64,000 nucleotides of DNA from Trileptium ribeirensis (lineage: Eukaryota; Nematoda; Enoplea; Enoplida; Thoracostomopsidae). The notes under the pieces are model-generated. The model saw nothing but the letters and a program-made list of their open reading frames with translations. It was not told the origin of the DNA and did no database searches. The position numbers and the translations under genes are program-made. How positions within the stretch are numbered: the first letter of the stretch is position 1; each line of letters starts with the position of its first letter. The stretch lies in contig JASANE010003332.1 of assembly GCA_030248225.1 (NCBI GenBank), positions 36,259-100,258 on the forward strand, in the 5' to 3' direction. Shown here piece after piece: positions 57,532 to 64,000 of this stretch.

Positions 57532-59666
57532 CTGCAATGAAACAGAATATACAGTTGACGCGCATTAGCAAAGTGAAAGTTCCTACTTTTGTGCGCTCGT
57601 CTGTAGTAAGCAAATTTTAGGTTTGAACTCACTCAAAGTTTCCAAAATTTTAAACTTCCAAAATCAGTGGAAATCAACAAAATATTTGAGAAAATGTTGA
57701 GCAAACAGAGTGTTGCGAATACGATATACATTGATGCACAGATGTTTGTCTATAATGCATGACTTTTTAACAGTTGAGACAAATAATGTTGGACTAAGTG
57801 ATATGTATTTGAATAATGAGGACATGACCCAGTGTTCAGCTTTCGGTTGTAACATTAGAAGATTCATTGCAGCTGTGTCGATAATCATTAAGGCACACTA
57901 TATATGCATATGTTTAAAAATTTAATGTTGCTCGCATGCTCTAATACACCATTTGGAATATAATCAGTTTAGTGTGTAATTCAGCTATAAATTTTGCACT
58001 ATGATGTACTGGTTTCTCAACTCTGTTCCAGCAGTTTATATACCAGCAGCGTTTGTAGCGCTTTGGATCTGTTTAGTACAACGCGGAGAGGGGCAGAATT
58101 TCTTCCCCGGGTTATATATACCTTCGATGCATAGTTGTCCACAAGGGAATAAAGAACGTACTTCCTAAGGGTAAAACACTGTAAGACATATCGCACCCCT
58201 GAGGTCTCCCACCACCCTTACTCCTCTGCTGTGCGCCGAAGACTCGTGGCAAATTTTAGCTTTTATGAGCAAAATTACAAAAAATTTTGTAAAGATAAAT
58301 TGGCGACAATAGGAAAAATTTTTGGCTACCATCGTGGATTACCTTCCATCTCCCCGACGCCTCTCCCACCCACCTCCCTGCCAGTACCATCTGTTACACT
58401 ACACCAACAAAAGACTCCTATGCATTATGGGTTATTATCGACAGATTAAAATTAAAATATAGAATTTTCCTTTAAATTGTTTGCTGCTAAACTACCAATG
58501 CTCAAAATGACTCATACATCGCGTATATGGCTTAGCATACCGTTGTCAGCACCATACTGTAACATGTAGTTAGATGTTGCTCGACCACTGGCCTTTCGTC
58601 ATATTGCACACAATACATTTGTAGTGAATCTTATGAATTCTATAAATGCGGAAGACTAAAACACAGAGGTTCGGGTTAGCTTTGCTCTATTTCCTCGCCA
58701 GGGTTAAACAATAACCGCACATTGAGCCAATAAATTAAGCAGCACGACCGTTGAGCAATTCTTGGCGCTTTATCATAAGTTTTGCATTGGTATGTCGATG
58801 TGAAGACTATATTTTGTCTATCGCCCGAGTACCGGCCTTAAGTACAACGAAACTTCTGTGCAGTGTAAATTGATTGAATCGAGGCGTGGTGCCAGTAGTT
58901 TATAAAAATAAAAGCTTATATCGTTTTGACATTAAATCATACGGCTATTCTAGAATAAGTTAGGTGTGAACACAAGCTTTCAACTGAAACAAATCTTATT
59001 ATTTCAATGCTCACCATCTGTTTTATTAGAAAAGCTTGTAGAAGCTTACGAAACATTGACTTTTCAAATCCGATGTAGTCAATTTCAAACTGCAAGTGCG
59101 GCTTAATATTCCTGAAAAGTTTGCATACAAACAAGAAACCTTGTTAAGCTACCACTACAGAAAGAAAATCCGACATTTTTGTTTATTCATCACTAACAGT
59201 TCCATCTGAGACTCGAAAATTTAAAGATTTTAAAAGCCGAGACTGCCATGCAGGAAGAATCGTGTGGGTGTTGAGCTAATTTACAATAATGTTTGTGATC
59301 GCTATAATGAGAATGAAAAAAGGAAATTTTTTGGTTGAAAGAGTGCTTGAAAGTTGTAAGATCTCTGCTAAAGCTGTAGGCGGCCGCCATATTTTGAAGC
59401 TAGGTAGCTATATATTAAAATAATGTTTACTGCGACTAATATAGTGCGAACAACGTGAGACGAAATGGCCTCACAGTAGAGTAAGGGCAAAATTTATTTT
59501 AAGGTTTATTTTTTGCACATCTGAATAGTGTTCCATGTGTCCCTCGTTTCATGAACGGATTCTGACATGTCATGTTGCCTGGAATCGAATTATTCAAGGT
59601 ACGGTACGCATGAAGAATTGCACACTATATAAGTATTAAAAAAGGAATATTCAATATATTTTGCAG
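57532..59666. other. No gene seen
   Basis: Overlapping open runs at 57664-57925 occur on both strands without recognised motifs. Nothing else of note. Confidence 0.4.
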
Positions 59667-59824
59667 GTATAGCTGAGAAGCCTTTAAGGGGTGGGGATTG
59701 GCTGGGTAGATTCGGCCTACTAGGGGGTCTGATCGTTACTGTACTAAGACTTGTTCCAGCCCTAAGAAAGCCCAGCTGCACCATATGGAATACCAGGGTA
59801 CGCGGCCCTGTGCCTAGTTCTTGA
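59667..59824 (+). CDS. Candidate terminal exon with one membrane segment, or end of a retroelement gene
   Basis: After a good acceptor (TATATTTTGCAG) a 51-residue frame runs to TGA. It has a glycine-rich start, a hydrophobic stretch FGLLGGLIVTVLRLVPAL and a basic tail. A TATAAAAAGG box follows at 59840. A membrane-anchored C-terminus right before a promoter-like element recalls an envelope-like gene end plus LTR, but no LTR pair or other gene was found. Low confidence. Confidence 0.25.
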
Positions 59825-60450
59825 GCCACGTGCTAGCGGTATAAAAAGGTCTCCTGATGGAGAGTAAACACTTGAGCTTGCTCCCAGGTAAAGGCTGACA
59901 CACCTTTTCCTCATTTCTAAATGTCCCGTTCGTGGCTTCCAGTCCTGAATAATTCATTCCAGAACATTGAGGAAATTGACACTTTCAGTTGCTGCATGCG
60001 CTGTATAAAGCATAATTAGATGTTTGAACCCTGGGGGGATAATATTTTTAATATACCGATCTTGTGCATGAGTTTGCCTTGATTATAAACACTCATGATA
60101 TTAGTAATATTTGTCCTGCCTTGCTGGTTTGTATGTAAGCTCGAACCGGTTCACATAATAGGAGTGAATATTTTATCCTGATTCCGATACTAGTGGGGTT
60201 CATATTCATTTTAACGCCGGTGTTGATTACACGTGTTTGGTTTCATCGAACTCCAATGGTTGTAATATTTTACCGAGAATGTACGACTTGCGTAGTGGCA
60301 TGTACTTTTGCGGCAAGGGAAACAAACGCTTGTGAGAATGACACCCCTGACCTTGAACCCATTCCGAAGTTAGAAATGATTTTAATCTTTTCCTGTCCAC
60401 TAGGACCAAATGAACCTAACTCACAAGTCATTGTATTTTTACTTGCCGAA
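59825..60450. other. No gene; TATA-like box and a partial MITE end
   Basis: TATAAAAAGG at 59840-59849. At about 60384-60435 CTTTTCCTGTCCACTAGGAC and AAATGAACC resemble the left end of the piggyBac-like/tRNA-like family, apparently a fragment interrupted by the next copy. Confidence 0.4.
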
Positions 60451-60705
60451 TTCTTTCACACCCACTAGTTGAAATGGACCTAATGTATATGGTGAGTCGT
60501 TGTATTTTAGTTTGTTGTATGCTGTATGTTTGCACGTGCGTTGTTATTCGGTCTCGTTATGAGGTTCCGTAAAGAACCGAGCAACAGCTCCCCAAATTCA
60601 GTGATTTGCGTACGCTTCACCCGTACGTCCAGAGTTCGATCCCCGGCATCTGCTTAAGTTTGCCAAGTATTGTACTATACGCAAATTAGTTCGGGTATGA
60701 AAAGA
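60451..60705 (+). mobile_element. piggyBac-like / tRNA-like MITE copy
   Basis: Starts TTCTTTCACACCCACTAG, contains GTGCGTTGTTATTCGGTC, GAGGTTCCGTAAAGAACCGAG, the B box AGTTCGATCC and ends TCGGGTATGAAAAGA before TTAA (60706-60709). Confidence 0.8.
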
Positions 60706-60709
60706 TTAA

Positions 60710-61148
60710 ACGGAGTAAGTGTCATAAAGGTCACATACTTGTGCCCTGAGGGATCCGCGTCTCTTTGTTGCCTGGAAGGTTTCACTCTGCCCAAGACCAG
60801 GTGAGTTTTTTGGAAAGGTTAACACGAGTGGCCTGTTATTCTCCCGTGGACGCTTGCTATAGAGATGTCTCTGGCTTTGTGATATCCCCACCCAATGGCC
60901 AACGGCCACTGATGACCGTGCCATGAGAGGTACAGACTACCCTAAAGTACTGACTACAAACTCTTATGGGCGTTCGATTCTCTTTTTTGTTTTTAAGTGC
61001 AGTCCCTGTAACCTATACCATTTTAACTGATCGATCGTTATGTTAAAATTTGGTAACTTCATCGTGGGTTGCCTGACAGATAAACCCCACGATAACCAAA
61101 ATTCGTTTAAAGTACCTTTAATTAAAAATTAACCTATCGCATAACTAA
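60710..61148. other. Spacer between two MITE copies
   Basis: Moderately GC-rich; a minus open run (60706-60924) is unrecognised. Confidence 0.4.
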
Positions 61149-61413
61149 TCCTCTCATGCCCACTAGGTCCAAATGGACCCAACGCACATTGCGACTCATT
61201 GTGTTTACTGAGTTTGTCGTATATCGTACGTTTGAACGTGCGTTGTTATTCGCTCGCATTGTGAGGTTCCTTGAGGAACCGAGCAATAGCTCTCAAATAG
61301 CTCAGTGGTTTGCGTACACAAGTTTCACCCATACGTTTCGGGTTCGATCCCCGGCGCAGGCTCAAGTTTGTCAAACACTGCACGATACACAAATTAATTC
61401 GGGCATGAAAGGG
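61149..61413 (+). mobile_element. piggyBac-like / tRNA-like MITE, copy B (265 bp)
   Basis: Same length as copy A (21426) and nearly identical, including the ends TCCTCTCATGCCC and CGGGCATGAAAGGG, the A-box-like TAGCTCAGTGG and B box GGTTCGATCC with a perfectly paired T-arm (one G-T pair). Flanked by CTAA (61145-61148) and TTAA (61414-61417). Its similarity to copy A suggests relatively recent mobility. Confidence 0.88.
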
Positions 61414-61417
61414 TTAA

Positions 61418-62593
61418 GCGTCTTTTTATTTTCTATATCGTTTCGTATCCAATTTTAATTGATTGGTACATCCTCACGTGCTTGATTAAAGTGATAGGTT
61501 CGACGGGCTTGCACTTTACAATTTTTACAAATTCTTAAAATTTTCCCTTATTTTTGAAAACATTTTCCACACGCCTTCCTTGCGCGGGAGGAGGGGGGCG
61601 GAAGGGGGTTGGGGGACTGGAGTGCAGAGTCTCAGTGAAGGTAGGATGATACTCTCAGCGGTACACCAGGCCCTCGGGAGGGAGTCCAAGGCCTCCGGGT
61701 GTAGCAAAACCTGCTGCAGCATGTATGCTTCAGATATTTATTGATTCAAGAGGTTCAACGCCACACATATAACGAACAGCATAAAAAATACATCAAGCCT
61801 TTATCAACGTACAACTTAACATAAAGAGTTTGTGCAACGGTGGCGGTTAACGCATATAATTGATATATTTTCGCTCAGGGTTTTTGGTAAGTTTCAAATA
61901 GAAAACATAGTTCCAAAACCATTCCACTAGTAGCAAAACATTCAGAACCCCAGTTGTGAACCCCTACATGAGTCCTCCAGTAAAGAGAATTTCGCACTGG
62001 TTCAAAAAGTTCCTGAAATTCTTCGTCATTCGTGGACCACTGAAATACGCTAGCTTTATATAAGAATATTGTTACATTTTGGGTTCAGGAAAGCGCTTTC
62101 AATCGATCGCCTGAAACTCGGTTACGCTTGCCTGAAGCGGCTACGCTAAGAGTCCACGATGGTCACCATTATTCTTTTAAACAAACGGAAAACAAGGCAA
62201 TTTCTAATAAACACATATAGGGGAAAATAATATGCAAAGCCGTCACATGAAAACCCTCACCGCGGGACGCAGTACTCGACAGACCTGAACGCGTAAAGCG
62301 TGCGACCAAATGCTTTTACGAGTTGCACGCTCAGAACTGTCCAACGTGTTCAGACGCTATTTTGGAATCCCTTGCAGGGTTTTAGGTTACCGACACTCGA
62401 ACTCATTTAGTGCAAGGCTCCGATCGACGACTTACTCCAATCTCTGACAGCCCTTGTTTTATCAGTGAACGGAACACGTTTCACTTCGACTAAAGTAATA
62501 AATCTGTTGCTCGAGTGTGCAGCTCTCTATCGCGCACAAATCCTGTTAGTTACGCTTTGAATCTGTTCCACCTAGAATATGACATGTACTTAC
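61418..62593. other. No gene; G-rich block
   Basis: 61510-61720 has TTTTTACAAATT-type words followed by a G-rich block. 62220-62580 has more CG dinucleotides than its surroundings but only interrupted frames. If 62594-62759 is a real exon, its downstream exons on the minus strand should lie here; none was found. Confidence 0.4.
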
Positions 62594-62759
62594 CATGAAT
62601 CACAGTGACCCCTGCGTTTTCGAGCCCTAAGGCTGAGACGCCAGGCAAGGCATTTATAGCCAATTTTGTATCGTTCAACACTACTTTCCTAAGCAACGTC
62701 TCTTTCTCAAAATCATGGCACTGTAACTGAGGGTCAGAGAAATTTTCAGATTCCAGAAA
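62594..62759 (-). CDS. Candidate internal exon of an unknown gene
   Basis: A 166-base minus-strand frame is open and ends at a consensus GTAAGT donor. Its codons give a protein-like sequence with TLLRKVVLNDTKLAINALPG followed by VSALGLENAGVTVIH, ending in phase 1. Acceptors are possible at 62760 (CATAG), 62727 (a better CTGACCCTCAG) or 62721. I do not recognise the family. It contains no ATG in frame, so it would be missed by ATG-based searches. Best evidence for a second gene in the window. Confidence 0.4.
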
Positions 62760-63473
62760 CTATGATCAATTGTTGATTTTCTGACGATAAAAATTAATTT
62801 TCCTACATTATCTGAGAATCCGGAGTATGCCCTTGATTCGAAACTGTCCCCAAAGCGTAATTTGGAGTATCTGGAAATTCCTACTTTCCTCCGACTATCA
62901 TTAGCGTCCGACTAACAAGCTCTTGATAAAGTCGCTCCATTGCTCACTTAATGTTGTCAGATTTTTATTTCAGTACATTTGATTTTGTACATGCTTCCAA
63001 ACCAAATTTTCCGAGAGTGACCCAAGGACATCTGAACAGCGGATCTACACTCCTCGCATTTTTTAATATTGAAGCTCGCAAAATCAGAACGCTCAAAGTT
63101 TTCTCCGGGCTGCATTCGCAAATTCGCGAATACTCCAGAAGTCTTCCGTATACACCTATGGTATGCAGCAGTTATCCGTACGTAAATTCTGTCTCACTGA
63201 GTCCTTTTTTCGATTTATAGCTTGTTGTTTTCGAAGTTTGCCCTCACTGCCCTCTTCGATGTGATTACTAGCACACATAAATATGTACACATATTAAGCA
63301 GTTTATATAAACATTCTAGCACGATTTCTACAGAATGTGCATATATACTTTATTTTTACAATTTTGGCAGAAATATGAGTTGTTGAAAATAATAATTCTC
63401 CTGCCTGCATTCTCCGCCGAAATAAGCCGACGCATCTGGAACACCCATGACGCTAATATATAATAAACATTAG
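62760..63473. other. No supported gene
   Basis: A short minus-strand open segment at about 62815-62885 could be an upstream exon of 62594-62759 but lacks a good donor. A plus open run at 62951-63220 is unrecognised. Confidence 0.35.
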
Positions 63474-63736
63474 TTCCTTAATGTCCGAGTTAGTTTGTGT
63501 TGTGTACTATGTTTGACAGACCGAAGCAGGCGCTGTGGATCGAACCACAATCGCACGGGTCAGAACGCCATATGGAAACCGCTGAACCATTTACCTGAGA
63601 GCCATTGCTCGGGCCTTATTGGAACCTCACTGGGCGAGCAAATAACGATGCGTGTGCAAGCGTACGCACGCACATGCTTTTAGTTTGCACAATGCATTGT
63701 AATATGCGCTGATGCCGATTGGCAGAGTTGAAACGG
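63474..63736 (-). mobile_element. piggyBac-like / tRNA-like MITE copy (263 bp)
   Basis: Reverse orientation; contains the complement of the B box (GGATCGAACCAC), complement of the A-box-like unit (CCGCTGAACCATTT), GGAACCTCACTGGGCGAGCA and ATAACGATGCG. Flanked by TTAG on both sides (63470-63473, 63737-63740), the complement of CTAA. Confidence 0.8.
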
Positions 63737-63770
63737 TTAGAAAAGCTACTGGCTATTAATTTATAATTGA

Positions 63771-63908
63771 CCCTTTAACGCTCGAGTCACATTGTGAAAT
63801 GTACAATGTTTAACAAACTCGAGCCTGGGCCACGGATAGAACCCCGTTGCCCTGGCGAGAACAACTTTTTACGCATACCACTGAGCTTTCTATGGTAAGG
63901 GCTTTCCC
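63771..63908 (-). mobile_element. piggyBac-like / tRNA-like MITE, partial copy
   Basis: Begins CCCTTTAACGCTCGAGTCAC and includes AACAAACTCGAGCCTGGGCC, ATAGAACCCC in place of the B box complement and CATACCACTGAGCTTTCTAT. Similarity ends near 63908, so the copy is truncated or too diverged beyond that point. It follows the previous copy by 34 bases in the same orientation. Confidence 0.7.
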
Positions 63909-64000
63909 TTTTACCTCTATATTATCAAATTTTTTATCAAAACAACAAGAATGGTAGAATAAAATCCAATCGACTGCAATAGCAAATGCACAGAAAAACG

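Overview
This is an AT-rich, repeat-laden piece of an invertebrate nuclear genome, most likely from a nematode or a close ecdysozoan relative. The evidence is one multi-exon gene on the minus strand (6588-23318). It encodes a secreted protein in which Kunitz (BPTI) domains alternate with six-cysteine lustrin-type domains. The Kunitz domains have the G-x-G...R-[WF]...GN-x-NNF form, with the second cysteine replaced, that is typical of nematodes. Introns of 0.7-3 kb, each carrying transposon debris, point to a repeat-rich genome. I cannot name the species.

Layout of the gene (transcribed right to left). Exon 1 (22972-23318) holds a signal peptide. Exon 2 (21065-21285) is a linker of unknown function. 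Exon 3 (20183-20359) is Kunitz 1, exon 4 (16954-17118) Kunitz 2, exon 5 (13748-13906) lustrin 1, exon 6 (11328-11495) Kunitz 3, exon 7 (8375-8521) lustrin 2 and exon 8 (6635-6802, or to a stop at 6588) Kunitz 4. All splice phases agree: exon 1 ends in phase 2, exon 2 runs 2-1, and every domain exon is symmetric 1-1, so domains can be duplicated or skipped without a frameshift. None of the four Kunitz domains has Cys14 or a basic P1 residue, so canonical trypsin inhibition is unlikely.

The rest is mostly mobile DNA. It includes a decayed CR1/Jockey-type LINE (1-1276), a decayed RTE-type LINE (14690-15250) and at least nine copies of a 265-bp family. That family joins piggyBac-like TTAA-type ends to a tRNA-like internal promoter. 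Three hAT-type MITEs have near-perfect target-site duplications (10089-10515, 36961-37617, 54715-55126); the first sits inside a 173-bp tandem array. There are also several dispersed repeat families, a 74-bp tandem repeat, a long AAT microsatellite and a 28S rRNA fragment (46394-46547).

Outside the Kunitz-lustrin gene no complete gene could be recognised between 23.3 and 64 kb. A few splice-flanked open segments are listed as weak candidates; the best is a minus-strand exon at 62594-62759 with a consensus GTAAGT donor. Small exons without an ATG may have escaped notice.
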